The translations under genes were made by a program, and so were the position numbers. The notes under the pieces are model-generated. The model was not told the origin of the DNA, searched no databases, and was given only the letters and a program-made list of their open reading frames with translations. A stretch of DNA of 61,687 nucleotides, taken from positions 1 to 61,687 of the forward strand of contig NZ_BBJX01000016.1 in assembly GCF_000739995.1 (NCBI RefSeq), written 5' to 3'. Below, one piece after another: positions 1-13,313 of the stretch. This DNA is from Comamonas granuli NBRC 101663 (GTDB lineage Bacteria > Pseudomonadota > Gammaproteobacteria > Burkholderiales > Burkholderiaceae_C). Each line of letters starts with the position of its first letter. Position 1 is the stretch's first letter.

Positions 1-42
1 AGCGGCCGCCTTCTTGGCGGCGGGTTTCTTTGCAGTTGCCAT
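1..42 (-). CDS. Histone H1-like DNA-binding protein, N-terminal fragment
   Basis: Only the first 14 codons are inside the window, reading leftwards from an ATG at 42-40. They encode MATAKKPAAKKAAA, the Ala/Lys/Pro-rich start typical of bacterial histone H1-like (HctB/AlgP-type) proteins that bind DNA through lysine-rich tails. A strong Shine-Dalgarno stretch (GAGGAGAAAACG before the ATG) supports the start. The rest of the gene lies beyond the left edge, so length and repeat number are unknown. The identification rests on composition and start site only. Confidence 0.6.
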   Translation of the reverse strand, partial: MATAKKPAAKKAAA

Positions 43-110
43 CGTTTTCTCCTCGGGTCGTTGGTTTAGGAAGGACGCTCCATGCCCTTCTGCGGGACAG
101 AGCGATCCAT

Positions 111-134
111 GGAGCCGGGGACCCTCCCGGCTCC
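111..134. other. Perfect 9-bp hairpin downstream of nrdB
   Basis: GGAGCCGGG (111-119) and CCCGGCTCC (126-134) form a perfect 9-bp inverted repeat with a 6-base loop in the 177-bp gap between nrdB and the histone-like gene. There is no T-run on either strand, so it is not a classical intrinsic terminator. It may still act as a transcript-end or stabilising hairpin for the leftward nrdAB message. Confidence 0.35.
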
Positions 135-219
135 ACGAATGCGAACACCGCCCCAGGCGCGGCAGATGGCCTGCCGTGGCGTGCGGGGCGGTGGGGGGTG
201 TGGCATGGCGCAGCGTCCT

Positions 220-1419
220 TCAATCCCAGGAGAGTGCGCCGCCTGACTGGTACTCGATCACGCGGGTTTCGAAGAAGTTGCGCTCCTTCTTCAGATCGAT
301 CATCTCGCTCATCCAGGGGAAGGGGTTCTCTTCGTGGGGGAAGAGCGCCTCGAGCCCGATTTGCGTGGCACGGCGGTTGGCGATGTAGCGCAGGTAGCCC
401 TTGAACATCGAAGCATTGAGACCCAGCACACCGCGTGGCATGGTGTCCTCGGCGTAGCGGTATTCGAGGTCCACCGCCTGGCGGAACAGTGCCCGGATTT
501 CGTCCTTGAAGGCCGGCGTCCACAGGTGCGGGTTTTCAAGCTTCAGCTGGTTGATCAGGTCGATGCCGAAATTGCAGTGCATGGACTCGTCGCGCAGGAT
601 GTACTGGTACTGCTCGGCCGCTCCGGTCATCTTGTTTTGCCGGCCCAGCGCCAGGATTTGCGTGAAGCCCACGTAGAAGAACAGGCCCTCCATCAGGCAG
701 GCGAAGACGATCAGGCTCTTGAGGAGCTTCTGGTCGTTTTCCGGGGTGCCGGTGTGGAAGGCCGGGTCCATGATCGCGTCGATGAACGGGATCAGGAATT
801 CGTCCTTGTCGCGGATGGAGGGGATCTCGTTGTAGGCGTTGAAGATCTCGCCTTCGTCGAGCCCGAGCGATTCAACGATGTACTGGTAGGCGTGCGTGTG
901 GATGGCTTCCTCGAAGGCCTGGCGCAGCAGGAACTGGCGGCATTCGGGCGCGGTGATCAGGCGGTAGGTGCCCAGCACGATGTTGTTGGCCGCGAGCGAG
1001 TCGGCGGTCACGAAGAAGCCGAGGTTGCGTTTGACGATGCGGCGCTCGTCCTCGGTGAGGCCGTGCGGATTTTTCCAGAGCGCGATGTCGCGCGCCATGT
1101 TCACTTCCTGCGGCATCCAGTGGTTGGCGCAGGCGGCCAGATATTTGTCCCAGGCCCACTGGTACTTGAAGGGCACGAGCTGGTTGACGTCGGTCTGGCC
1201 GTTGATGATGCGCTTGTCCGCAGCCTGGATGCGCTGCAGTCGGGGTGCTGCGGAATTGGAAGCACTGTTGCCTGCGGGGGCCTGCGTTGCGCCAGGGGCC
1301 TGGTGCGCAGTGGTGGTTGAGGAGGAGGGGGGTGACGCATCCACCGCGCGGTGCTGCGGCAGACCGGCGCGCGTGATGTTCTGCGATGTGGAGGTGACTT
1401 CTTCGTCCCAGGTCAACAT
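220..1419 (-). CDS. nrdB: Class Ia ribonucleoside-diphosphate reductase, beta subunit NrdB
   Basis: NrdB supplies the diferric-tyrosyl radical that NrdA uses to reduce ribonucleoside diphosphates to deoxyribonucleotides in the cytoplasm. The 399-residue product has the ferritin-like R2 helices with iron ligands in the DESMHCNFG and EEAIHTHAY segments, and it ends in an acidic tail (ALSWD) of the kind that docks on NrdA. The open frame runs 42 codons further upstream, but the ATG at 1419 gives the expected MLTWDEE start, so the upstream stretch is excluded. A stretch of about 50 low-complexity residues (Ser/Pro/Ala-rich) precedes the conserved core. It lies 129 bp downstream of nrdA on the same strand and is presumably cotranscribed. 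Confidence 0.95.
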   Translation of the reverse strand: MLTWDEEVTSTSQNITRAGLPQHRAVDASPPSSSTTTAHQAPGATQAPAGNSASNSAAPRLQRIQAADKRIINGQTDVNQLVPFKYQWAWDKYLAACANHWMPQEVNMARDIALWKNPHGLTEDERRIVKRNLGFFVTADSLAANNIVLGTYRLITAPECRQFLLRQAFEEAIHTHAYQYIVESLGLDEGEIFNAYNEIPSIRDKDEFLIPFIDAIMDPAFHTGTPENDQKLLKSLIVFACLMEGLFFYVGFTQILALGRQNKMTGAAEQYQYILRDESMHCNFGIDLINQLKLENPHLWTPAFKDEIRALFRQAVDLEYRYAEDTMPRGVLGLNASMFKGYLRYIANRRATQIGLEALFPHEENPFPWMSEMIDLKKERNFFETRVIEYQSGGALSWD

Positions 1420-1548
1420 GGCTTTTCCAATGCTCGGATTATGGGAGCAGCGCTGCAAAATGAAAAGCACGATGGCGTTGCGCTGCGTGGATTTGTTGTG
1501 TCGAAACACACGCAAGGATGTGTGTGCCACAGGCCTCGCGTGCACGGC

Positions 1549-4455
<2,907 letters not shown>

Positions 4456-4492
4456 GGCGTCCTCGGGAGGGGTGGATGGAGAAATCCCACGA

Positions 4493-4539
4493 ACACCATA
4501 GATGATGTTCGATTGAATTTAAAACACCATATTTAGTGT
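4493..4539 (-). promoter_or_regulatory. Tandem NrdR boxes in the nrdA promoter
   Basis: Two 16-bp palindromes match the NrdR consensus (ACAC-AT-rich core-GTGT): ACACCATAGATGATGT at 4493-4508 and ACACCATATTTAGTGT at 4524-4539. Their starts are 31 bp apart, three helical turns, which is the spacing known for NrdR targets. They sit 38-84 bp upstream of the nrdA start, where they would overlap the promoter. NrdR with bound dATP is expected to repress nrdAB here. The nrdR gene is not in this window. Confidence 0.88.
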
Positions 4540-4630
4540 ATCGAGGATTGGAGAACCGTGCACGCAGGCGTGCCCGCGGCACCACGGGTGCCGATGGGCA
4601 GGGGGGCAGAGGGGGAGGGACGGGGGCTGG

Positions 4631-5219
4631 CTAGTGCGAGCCCGCGTGCTGCGGAAAGCGCTTGGCCGGCCAGCCCAGCAGGCCTTGCAGGCGCTGCCAG
4701 TCGAAGCCCGCGCCCGGGTCGCCCTTGCGCCCGGGGGCGATGTGCTCGTGCCCCGCCACGTGGGCGATGGGGTAGCGCTGGCCCAGGTCGGCACACAGCC
4801 GTGCCAGGGTGCGGTACTGCGAGGCGGTGAAGCGCTGCCCTTCCAGGCCTTCGAGTTCGATGCCGACGGAGTCGTCATTGCATTCGCTGCGGCCGCGGTA
4901 GGCCGAACGGCCTGCATGCCAGGCGCGCTGGTCGCAATCGACGAACTGCCACAGCGCGCCGCGCCGCGTGATGAAGAAATGCGCGGACACCTGCAGCCCC
5001 CGGATGCTCTGGAAATAGGGGTGGGCGTCCCAGTCGAGGCGGTTCATGAACAGGTCGTGCACCGCCTGCCCGCCGTAGACGCCTGGCGGCAGGCTGATGG
5101 AGTGGATGACGATCAGGTCGATCTGGGCGTGGTCGGGGCGCGGGCCGAAGTGGGGTGAGGCCTGCACGCGCGCGCGCCGGTGCCAGCCGCCGTCCCAGGC
5201 CGCGGGTGCTGGCCGGGCT

Positions 5220-5245
<26 letters not shown>
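4631..5245 (-). CDS. ampD: 1,6-anhydro-N-acetylmuramyl-L-alanine amidase AmpD
   Basis: AmpD is a cytoplasmic zinc amidase of peptidoglycan recycling. It removes the stem peptide from anhydro-muropeptides and thereby keeps the AmpR inducer low where ampC is present. The 204-residue protein has the amidase_2 fold with the first zinc histidine in VIHSISLPPG (H48), the central SVGIELEG strand, and the second histidine and Asp in VAGHEHIAPGRKGDPG. A 15-residue Ala/Pro/Arg-rich N-terminal extension precedes the part that aligns with E. coli AmpD. The start overlaps the end of pilR by 26 bp, so it is the last gene of the ccsA-like/PP0621/pilS/pilR operon and is probably translationally coupled. Confidence 0.95.
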
Positions 5246-6709
<1,464 letters not shown>

Positions 6710-6710
<1 letters not shown>

Positions 6711-8446
6711 CACACGACAATGGTGTCAAACAGCGACGCGGGCTCCTGCAGGCGGCCCGCCGCGCGAAAGCTTACCGTGAAGGCGTTGCCCTGCTGTTCG
6801 CCGCGCTGCGTGGCGCAGCCCAGGCGCATGTAGTGGATGGTGGCGCCATGGCGCTCACACAGTTCCCGGCAGAGGTACAGGCCCAGTCCGCTGGAGCGGC
6901 TCTCCGACGAGAAGAACGGCTCGAACAGGTGCCGCTCGATCGAAGGGTCCAGCGGCGCGCCGTCGCTCCAGACCTGCACGCAGGCCTGCCCCGGCGTGGC
7001 CGCGCGCGTGGACAGTTGCAGCGAATCGTCCTCGCGGCCCATGAAGCGCAGCGCGTTGTCCAGCAGGTTCACGAGCACGCGCCGCAGGTGCTCGGGGTCG
7101 AACTCCACGTGCATCTGCGCGGCGCCGAGCTGCAGCCGGCCTTTGCGTCGCGCCGGGTCCTGGCTGCACCAGTCGCGCCAGACCTGCGCCACGGTTTCGT
7201 CCAGCGCCAGCGTCGAGGCGCCCGCGTGGGAGATCTGGTGCTTGACGCGTGCGATGTCGAGGATTTCCTCGGCGATGCGCGCCAGCCGGTCGGCGTTTTG
7301 CTGCACCATCCGGGTCAGCCGCCGGTGCGCCGGGTCCGGCAAATCCTCTTCGAGCAGGGCGTTGGCCTGCACGATGGCCGCCAGGGGGTTGCGGATCTCG
7401 TGCGCCACGGCCGCGGACATGCGGCCCATGGCGGCGAGCTTTTCCGTGCGCAGGCGCGCTTCCATCACGCGCACATCGTGCAGGAACATCACGCACAGCT
7501 GCCCCGGGTCGGTGGGGCTGCCCGCGGCATCGGCCGCGGTGAGCCAGGTCTGCACATGCAGGCCCACGGGGCTTTGCCCCTTGCCCAGCAGGCTCACGTC
7601 CGCCACCTGCGACTGGCCCTGGCGGAAGCACCGGCGCGCCAGCAGCATCAAGGGGTGCCAGGCGCCGTTTTCCGCCAGGTTGAAGGGCGGCTGCAGCGCC
7701 GGCGCGCAACCCAGCAGCATCAGGCCGGCGGGGTTGGCCATGCGCACGCAGAAGTCCTCGTCGACCACGAGCACGCCATCGCTCAGGTTGCGGATGACCA
7801 GGTTGCTCACCTGGCTTTGCACTCGGGCGGCCATGCGGCTGGTGTGCGTGAGCTGCTGCTCGCGCACCAGCCGCGAGGCCAGCTGGTGCGCCAGAAAGGC
7901 CACGATGAAATACCCCGAGCCCGTGAGCGCGGCCTGCAGGTAGCGCGGGGTGGCGTCGCCGCCCGCCCCGGTGGCGCCCAGCCAGGTGGCCCAGGACAGC
8001 AGGATCAGCGTGACCGCGGCTGTGGTGCCCAGGGCCAGGGTCAGCGTGCCCAGCACCGCCGCAAGGAGGATGGGCAGGCCAAACAGCGGCGTGAAGTTCA
8101 TGCCGCCGGTGTGCAGGGTCTCGAGCACGGCCACCATGGCCAGGTCCACGCCGATGCTGGGCAGCCAGTGCAGGCCGGCCTGGGGCCGCGGCACCGTGTT
8201 GCGCGCCAGAATGCGCAAGGCCACCGTGGCCCCGAGGTAGACCAGGCACAGCACCAGCATCCACGGGGCGGCGCTCTGGGTGAACACCAGGCCGGCCGCC
8301 ATCAGCAGCAACAGCGCCAGCGCCACCAGGATGCGGCCGGTCAGGAAGCCGTGCCACAGGCGCAGGAAGGCGGCGTCTTCCGTGCGCGTGATCCGGCCGG
8401 AGCGCTGCGGCAGGGGCGTGGAGGCAGGCTGTGACTCAGTGGGCAT
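6710..8446 (-). CDS. pilS: Membrane sensor histidine kinase PilS
   Basis: PilS is the inner-membrane kinase partner of PilR and controls type IV pilin expression. The 578-residue protein begins with about six hydrophobic segments (roughly residues 30-190). A PAS-like region (VIRNLSDGVLVVDEDF), an H-box (AAVAHEIRNPLAAI), an N-box (LVNLLDNALRF) and a G-box (SSGLGLYLCRELCERHG) follow. The start at 8446 gives MPTESQP. An upstream in-frame ATG would force a 23-residue Arg-rich extension and is not used here. The start overlaps the PP0621-like gene by 11 bp, and the stop overlaps pilR. Confidence 0.94.
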
Positions 8447-8663
8447 CTTGCCGCTGGTGCTCGGCACAGCAGTAATGGCGCGTGCCCAGCGCCAGCGCCT
8501 CCGAACGCGGCACATGCACGCCGCAGCGGGCGCAGGCCACCATGTCCTGGGGCGCGGCGGGCGGGCTGGTCCTGCGCTGTACGGGCGGCGGCGCGCTGCG
8601 CCGCTGGTGGCGCCACAGTGCGTAGCCCAGGGCGAGGGCGAGGATCACGACCAGGAACTTCAT
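8436..8663 (-). CDS. PP0621-like small membrane-anchored CxxC protein
   Basis: This 75-residue protein has one N-terminal hydrophobic segment (MKFLVVILALALGYALW) and a Pro/Arg-rich linker. A C-terminal knuckle follows with VACARCGVHVP and HYCCAEHQ cysteines and histidines, which probably bind zinc. It resembles the PP0621 family of small proteins often found next to pilS in pseudomonads and Burkholderiales; the function is unknown. It overlaps the upstream CcsA-like gene by 4 bp (ATGA) and pilS by 11 bp. That close packing argues for coupled translation and perhaps a role with PilS, which is inference. Confidence 0.85.
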   Translation of the reverse strand: MKFLVVILALALGYALWRHQRRSAPPPVQRRTSPPAAPQDMVACARCGVHVPRSEALALGTRHYCCAEHQRQDAH

Positions 8664-9457
8664 GCCGCGCGCCCCAGGACCACCTCAAGGGCAAAGCGCG
8701 AGCCCACGTAGGCCAGCAGCAGCAGGATGGCGCCGGCATAGAGCATGCGCACGGCGGCCCGGCCGCGCCAGCCAAAGCGCCTGCGGCCCAGCAGCAGCGC
8801 GGCGAACGTGGCCCAGGACAGCAGGGAGAACACCGCCTTGTGGTCCCAGCGCCAGGCGCGGCCGTAGAGCGCCTCGCTGAACAGCACGCCCGCCGCCAGC
8901 GTGGCCGTCAGCAGCACGAAGCCGGCCGTCACGAAGCGGAAGGTCAGGCGCTCCAGCGTGAGCAGCGGCATGCCGCTGGCGGCGTCTTCCGCCTGCCGGA
9001 TGCGGCGCTCGGCACGCATCATCAGCGCGGCGTGCACCACGGCGGCGGCCAGCAGGCCATAGGCCGCGATGCCCAGCGCCAGGTGCAGGGGCAGCCAGGC
9101 CGAGGCCGAATGCGGCAGCGCATTGCCCGGGAACACCAGGGCCAGCAGCACGGCGGCGCTGCCCAGCGCTGCCAGTGCCCAGCGGGCCTGCATTTGCGGA
9201 AACAACTGGCGTTCGATGGCGTAGACCGTCAGCACCAGCCAGACCGTGACCGACAGCGCCGGGGCAAAACCGAAGCGGGGCGTGGCCTGCAGCATGCCCC
9301 AGGCCAGCACGCTGCCGTGCAGCAGCCAGGCCAGCCACAGCGCCAGGTGCGCTGCGCGTGCCTGCAGGCGCGCGGCCGCGATCGCGGGCACCGCGTAGGC
9401 CAGGGCGGCAGCCAGCCCGAGGGACAAAGCCACCGGGGATGCACTGGGTAGAATCAT
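8660..9457 (-). CDS. Cytochrome c assembly (CcsA/YpjD-like) membrane protein
   Basis: The 265-residue protein has eight or so hydrophobic segments and matches the CcsA/HemX (YpjD) family of integral membrane proteins related to haem handling in cytochrome c maturation. The WD-like signature is seen as RAWRWDHKAVFSLLSW near residue 205, followed by two more transmembrane segments. This YpjD-type homologue commonly sits upstream of ffh in proteobacteria, and its precise biochemical role is not established. It is the first gene of the leftward pil/ampD operon and is divergent from ffh, with 88 bp between the two start codons. Confidence 0.88.
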   Translation of the reverse strand: MILPSASPVALSLGLAAALAYAVPAIAAARLQARAAHLALWLAWLLHGSVLAWGMLQATPRFGFAPALSVTVWLVLTVYAIERQLFPQMQARWALAALGSAAVLLALVFPGNALPHSASAWLPLHLALGIAAYGLLAAAVVHAALMMRAERRIRQAEDAASGMPLLTLERLTFRFVTAGFVLLTATLAAGVLFSEALYGRAWRWDHKAVFSLLSWATFAALLLGRRRFGWRGRAAVRMLYAGAILLLLAYVGSRFALEVVLGRAA

Positions 9458-9545
9458 GCTTCACAGTGTACCTTTCGCCCGGGCTCCAAAGCCCGGCGCC
9501 GCCCCTGCTGCAGCACCGCCTGCGGACGACCTGGAACCGACAGAC

Positions 9546-10922
9546 ATGGCCTCCGCCCTTACCGAAAAACTCTCGCGCCTCGTCAAGGAGATGCGCGGCC
9601 AGGCCCGCATCACCGAATCCAACGTGCAGGACATGCTGCGCGAGGTGCGCATGGCCCTGCTCGAAGCCGACGTGGCCCTGCCCGTGGTGCGCGACTTCAT
9701 CGCCCGCGTGAAGGAAAAGGCGCTGGGCCAGGAGGTGCTGGGCAGCCTCAAGCCCGGCCAGGCGCTGGTGGGCATCGTCAACAAGGAGCTGGCCGCCACC
9801 ATGGGCGAGGGCGTGAGCGACATCAACCTCGCCGCCCAGCCGCCCGCCGTGATCCTGATGGCCGGCCTGCAGGGCGCGGGCAAGACGACCACCACGGCAA
9901 AATTAGCCAAGCACCTGATCGAGAAGCGGAAGAAGAAGGTGCTCACGGTGTCGGGCGACGTGTACCGCCCGGCCGCCATCGAGCAGCTCAAGACCGTGAC
10001 CAGGCAGGCCGGTGCCGAGTGGTTCCCGAGCACGCCCGACCAGAAACCCCACGACATCGCCGTGGCGGCGCTGGACTATGCCAAGAAGCACTACTTCGAC
10101 GTGCTGCTGGTCGACACCGCCGGCCGCCTGGCCATCGACGAGGTGCTGATGCAGGAAATCAAGGACCTGCACGCCACGCTGAACCCGGTGGAGACCCTGT
10201 TCGTCGTCGATGCCATGCAGGGCCAGGACGCGGTGAACACGGCCAAGGCCTTCAAGGAGGCGCTGCCGCTCACCGGCATCGTGCTGACCAAGCTCGACGG
10301 CGACTCGCGCGGCGGCGCGGCGCTGTCGGTGCGCGCCATCACGGGGGCGCCGATCAAGTTCGCCGGCGTGTCCGAGAAGATCGACGGCCTGGAGGTGTTC
10401 GACGCCGAGCGCCACGCGGGCCGCATCCTGGGCATGGGCGACATCGTGGCCCTGGTCGAGCAGGTGGCGGCCGGCGTGGACATGGAGGCCGCGCAGAAGC
10501 TCGCCGCCAAGGTCAAGAGCGGCGACGGCTTCGACCTGAGCGACTTCCTGGGCCAGTTGCAGCAGATGAAGCAGATGGGCGGCCTGTCCAGCCTCATGGA
10601 CAAGCTGCCGTCCCAGCTCACCGCCAAGGCCGGTCAGATGGACCTGGACAAGGCCGAGAAGGACATCAAGCGCAAGGAAGGCATCATCCAGAGCATGACG
10701 CCCCTGGAGCGCCGCAAGCCCGAGCTCATCAAGGCCACGCGCAAGAAGCGCATTGCCGCGGGCGCCGGCGTTCCGGTGCACGAGGTCAACCGCCTGCTCA
10801 AGGAGTTCGAGCAGATGCAGGAGATGATGAAGAAGATGAAGGGCGGCGGCCTGATGAAGCTCATGAAGAAGATGGGCGGCATGAAGGGCCTGGGCGGCGG
10901 CATGCCCAAGATGCCGTTTTGA
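9546..10922 (+). CDS. ffh: Signal recognition particle protein Ffh
   Basis: Ffh binds 4.5S RNA and hydrophobic signal sequences and delivers ribosomes to FtsY at the membrane. The 458-residue protein has the N helical domain, the G domain (GLQGAGKTTTTAKLA, DTAGRL, TKLDGDSRGG) and the Met-rich M domain that ends in MKKMGGMKGLGGG runs. The open frame extends 30 codons upstream, but MASALTEKLSRLVKEM is the expected N-terminus, so the ATG at 9546 is chosen. It is monocistronic, with a strong terminator following. Confidence 0.97.
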   Translation: MASALTEKLSRLVKEMRGQARITESNVQDMLREVRMALLEADVALPVVRDFIARVKEKALGQEVLGSLKPGQALVGIVNKELAATMGEGVSDINLAAQPPAVILMAGLQGAGKTTTTAKLAKHLIEKRKKKVLTVSGDVYRPAAIEQLKTVTRQAGAEWFPSTPDQKPHDIAVAALDYAKKHYFDVLLVDTAGRLAIDEVLMQEIKDLHATLNPVETLFVVDAMQGQDAVNTAKAFKEALPLTGIVLTKLDGDSRGGAALSVRAITGAPIKFAGVSEKIDGLEVFDAERHAGRILGMGDIVALVEQVAAGVDMEAAQKLAAKVKSGDGFDLSDFLGQLQQMKQMGGLSSLMDKLPSQLTAKAGQMDLDKAEKDIKRKEGIIQSMTPLERRKPELIKATRKKRIAAGAGVPVHEVNRLLKEFEQMQEMMKKMKGGGLMKLMKKMGGMKGLGGGMPKMPF

Positions 10923-10930
10923 GCTTTTCG

Positions 10931-10985
10931 GTGCTTTTTGGCATCAATCCCTTGTCTGCCAAGCGCAGATAGCTATAAAAAGTGA
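10931..10985 (-). repeat. Dispersed intergenic repeat, copy A
   Basis: Read on the minus strand this shows the shared core TTTATAGCTATCTGCGCTTG, then a short spacer and CAAGGG-type sequence, then GATGCCAAAAA. It lies between the ffh stop codon and its terminator. It is one of five related copies in the window and is a degenerate member, lacking the second GCGC. Confidence 0.6.
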
Positions 10986-10986
10986 A

Positions 10987-11024
10987 GCACAAAAAAAACC
11001 GGCCTGAGGCCGGTTTTTTTGTGC
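10987..11024 (+). terminator. Intrinsic terminator of ffh
   Basis: A perfect stem of AACCGGCC / GGCCGGTT with a 3-base TGA loop (centre about 11005) is flanked by an A-run upstream (10991-10998) and a T-run downstream (11014-11020). The stem can extend through the A/T runs to gcac/gtgc. It ends the ffh transcript and could work on both strands. Confidence 0.93.
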
Positions 11025-11305
11025 CTGCCTTGCCGCGCCCGGCGGTATCGGTGCAGGTGGCCGGATGTGCCGGTGTGACACATTCGCGGAAAATTTCATA
11101 ATTCTGACATATTGCCGCTGCTTGTCTCGGCTTGCAAAACCGGAATATCAAATGTCTATTTTGCGGTTTTGATCCGTTTATCTCTGGAGTGAAAGAGGTA
11201 AATACATAAGTCATTGATTTTGTTGAGAATGTATGCCAGTTCTCATTTTTGCACGCATTGGGGCATTCCAGTGACTGTGGGTCATCAAAAATGGGTTGAT
11301 TGACC
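11025..11305. other. Non-coding region upstream of the ttr-like operon
   Basis: About 280 bp between the ffh terminator and the FNR box, visibly more AT-rich than the neighbouring genes (stretches such as 11090-11110 and 11140-11250). No convincing gene, RNA or second operator was recognised. A distal activator site, for example for a TtrR-like regulator, could be here but none can be named from sequence. Confidence 0.5.
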
Positions 11306-11346
11306 TTGACATGCATCAAGAGGCTAATGGTTCAAATGGACATAAT
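11306..11346 (+). promoter_or_regulatory. FNR-type box and -10 element driving the ttrBCA-like operon
   Basis: TTGACATGCATCAA (11306-11319) matches the FNR/Anr consensus TTGAT-N4-ATCAA with one mismatch. CATAAT at 11341-11346 is a 5/6 match to the -10 hexamer. A transcript starting near 11353 would place the FNR site centre at about -41, the class II activating position. This predicts anaerobic induction of the reductase genes. Confidence 0.75.
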
Positions 11347-11373
11347 CAAACCAAGAGATATTTGGAAATGTTT

Positions 11374-12162
11374 ATGTCCCAAAGCACGCCATCACCCTGT
11401 TCCCCAACCCCTGATGCCCCGCAGCTGGGCAAGCGCACGTTCTTGCAGGAGCTCGTCGGCCTGGCCACTACCTTTGGCCTGGTTGGCGCCAGCCAGGCCG
11501 CCACGCCTTTTGCGCCCGGCCAGCCGCCGCGCCGCCCCGGCATGGAGGGCAAGCGCTTCGGCATGCTGGTGGACCTGCGCAAGTGCATCGGCTGCCAGGC
11601 CTGCACGGTGAGCTGTTCGGTGGAGAACCAGCCGCCCATCGGCCAGTTCCGCACCACGGTGCTGCAGTACGAGATCGACAAGGACGACGGCAGCGCGCCC
11701 GCCATGGTCAGCCTGCCGCGCCTGTGCAACCACTGCGAGGAGCCGCCCTGCGTGCCCGTGTGCCCGGTGCAGGCCACCTTCCAGCGCACCGACGGCATCG
11801 TGCTGGTGGACAACGAGCGCTGCGTGGGCTGCGGCTACTGCGTGCAGGCCTGCCCGTACGACGCGCGCTTCATCAACCACGAGACGCAGACCGCCGACAA
11901 GTGCACCTTCTGCGAGCACCGCCTGGAGGTGGGTCTGCTGCCCGCCTGCGTGGAGAGCTGCGTGGGAGGCGCGCGCGTGATCGGCGACCTGAATGACCAG
12001 GGCAGCGAGATCAACCGCCGCATGGCCGAGCACAAGGAAGAGATCAAGGTGCTCAAGCCCGCCATGAACACCGCGCCGCGCGTGTTCTACATCGGCCTGC
12101 CCGATGCGTTCGTCAACGGCGTGGACGGCCAGGCCAGCGTGCGCCTGGTGGCCGACCACTGA
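11374..12162 (+). CDS. ttrB: Tetrathionate reductase-like iron-sulfur subunit TtrB
   Basis: This is the electron-transfer subunit with four [4Fe-4S]-type cysteine groups: CIGCQACTVSC, CNHCEEPPCVPVCP, CVGCGYCVQACP and CTFCEHRLEVGLLPACVESC. It would pass electrons from the membrane subunit TtrC to the molybdoenzyme TtrA on the periplasmic side. An N-terminal KRTFLQELVGLA segment followed by hydrophobic residues looks like a Tat-type signal with KR in place of RR. The ATG at 11374 is chosen (GGAAAT upstream, 262 residues). An ATG two codons earlier and a TTG inside the FNR region are alternatives. It is first in the ttrB-ttrC-ttrA order known from Salmonella. Confidence 0.88.
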   Translation: MSQSTPSPCSPTPDAPQLGKRTFLQELVGLATTFGLVGASQAATPFAPGQPPRRPGMEGKRFGMLVDLRKCIGCQACTVSCSVENQPPIGQFRTTVLQYEIDKDDGSAPAMVSLPRLCNHCEEPPCVPVCPVQATFQRTDGIVLVDNERCVGCGYCVQACPYDARFINHETQTADKCTFCEHRLEVGLLPACVESCVGGARVIGDLNDQGSEINRRMAEHKEEIKVLKPAMNTAPRVFYIGLPDAFVNGVDGQASVRLVADH

Positions 12163-12175
12163 AGGGAGCAGCACC

Positions 12176-13213
12176 ATGCAGATCATTGAACTCCTCACCC
12201 CGCACTACGAGGCGGCCTGGCTGCCCTGGGCCGTGCAGTATTTCTTCCTGGCCGGCGTGGCCACGGGCGCGGCGCTGCTCGCTGCGCTGTGTGCCTGGGG
12301 GCCGGCGGGCGGCCTGCTGCGCCGCCTGCTGCCGGTGGCCGTGCTCACCCTGGCGGTGAGCGTGATCGCCGCGCCGGTGTCGCTGCTGGCCGACCTGCAC
12401 CAGCCTGCGCGCTTCTGGCATTTCTACGCGCACTTCACGCCGTGGTCGTGGATGTCGGTGGGCGCGCTGCTGCTGCCGGTGTTCGTCACGCTCGGCGTGG
12501 CGTTCATCGCCAGCTGGTGGCTGGGCCGGGGGGGCTGGATGCGCGCCATCGCCCCGCTGCTGGTGCTCTCGGCGCTGTCCATCACGGCCTACACCGGCGC
12601 CGAAGTCATGGTGGTGCGCGCGCGCCCGCTGTGGAACACGCTGTGGCTGCCGGTGAACCTGGCGCTGACCGGCTGGCTGGCCACCGTGGGCGTGATGTTC
12701 GTGATCGAACGCTTCCTGCCCCGCAGCCTGCGCCCGGATGCGGCCGCGCTGCAACTGCTGCGCGCCATGGGCCTGGGCCTGGCCGTGGCGCTGCTGCTCG
12801 CCACGCTGAGCTGGTTCACCCTGGGCCTGATCGTGCGCGCCCCTTCGCTGATGGCCGCAGCACGCCTGTGGAGCGAATTTCCGGTGTGGCGCTTAGGGAT
12901 GGTGGCCTCGGCCATCGGCGGCGTGGCCGTGCTGGCGGCGCTGCTGCGCGGCCGGCACCGGCTGGACGCCCCCGGCTACACCCTGGTGCTGGGCCTGGGG
13001 CTGGCCGCCAGCGCCTGGGCCTTCCGCTGGGCGCTGTTCATGGGCGTGCAGGGCGTGCCCAAGTTCGGCGCCGGCCTGTACCTGTACCACATGCCGCTGG
13101 GCGGCGACGGCCTGCTGGGCATGCTGGGCGTGGCGGGCCTGTGCGTGGCGCTGGTGGCGCTGGCGAGCTGGGCGCTGGAACTGTTCCCGGCCCGCAACGC
13201 CCCCGCCGCCTGA
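12176..13213 (+). CDS. ttrC: NrfD-family membrane subunit TtrC
   Basis: This integral membrane quinol-oxidising subunit anchors TtrAB to the periplasmic face of the inner membrane. The 345-residue protein is almost entirely hydrophobic, with about nine transmembrane segments, and belongs to the NrfD/PsrC family. Conserved-looking features include the GVATGAALLAAL segment in the first helix and DLHQPARFWHFY after the second. The ATG at 12176 is preceded by GGGAG and follows ttrB by 13 bp. Inference: it carries electrons from menaquinol or ubiquinol to TtrB. A 100-bp gap containing repeat copy B separates it from ttrA. Confidence 0.88.
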   Translation: MQIIELLTPHYEAAWLPWAVQYFFLAGVATGAALLAALCAWGPAGGLLRRLLPVAVLTLAVSVIAAPVSLLADLHQPARFWHFYAHFTPWSWMSVGALLLPVFVTLGVAFIASWWLGRGGWMRAIAPLLVLSALSITAYTGAEVMVVRARPLWNTLWLPVNLALTGWLATVGVMFVIERFLPRSLRPDAAALQLLRAMGLGLAVALLLATLSWFTLGLIVRAPSLMAAARLWSEFPVWRLGMVASAIGGVAVLAALLRGRHRLDAPGYTLVLGLGLAASAWAFRWALFMGVQGVPKFGAGLYLYHMPLGGDGLLGMLGVAGLCVALVALASWALELFPARNAPAA

Positions 13214-13275
13214 AATTCATAGCCAAATCGGCCTTTAACGCAACAAGGGCAGGCGCTGGCAGCTATCAAAATTGA
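13213..13275 (-). repeat. Dispersed intergenic repeat, copy B
   Basis: On the minus strand this reads TTTTGATAGCTGCCAGCGCC, then TGCCCTTGTTGCG, then TTAAAGGCCGATTTGGC. It fills most of the gap between ttrC and ttrA inside the operon. The ATAGCTGC(C/T)(A/G)GCGC core and the AGGCC(G)ATTT tail are shared with copies D and E. Confidence 0.7.
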
Positions 13276-13313
13276 GTTGATACCCGCCGGCGCTGCACTC
13301 CAAGGTGCAGACC

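Noticed and set aside
111-134. Rho-independent terminator for nrdAB
   Set aside because: The stem is perfect but no T-run follows on either strand, so only a hairpin is reported.
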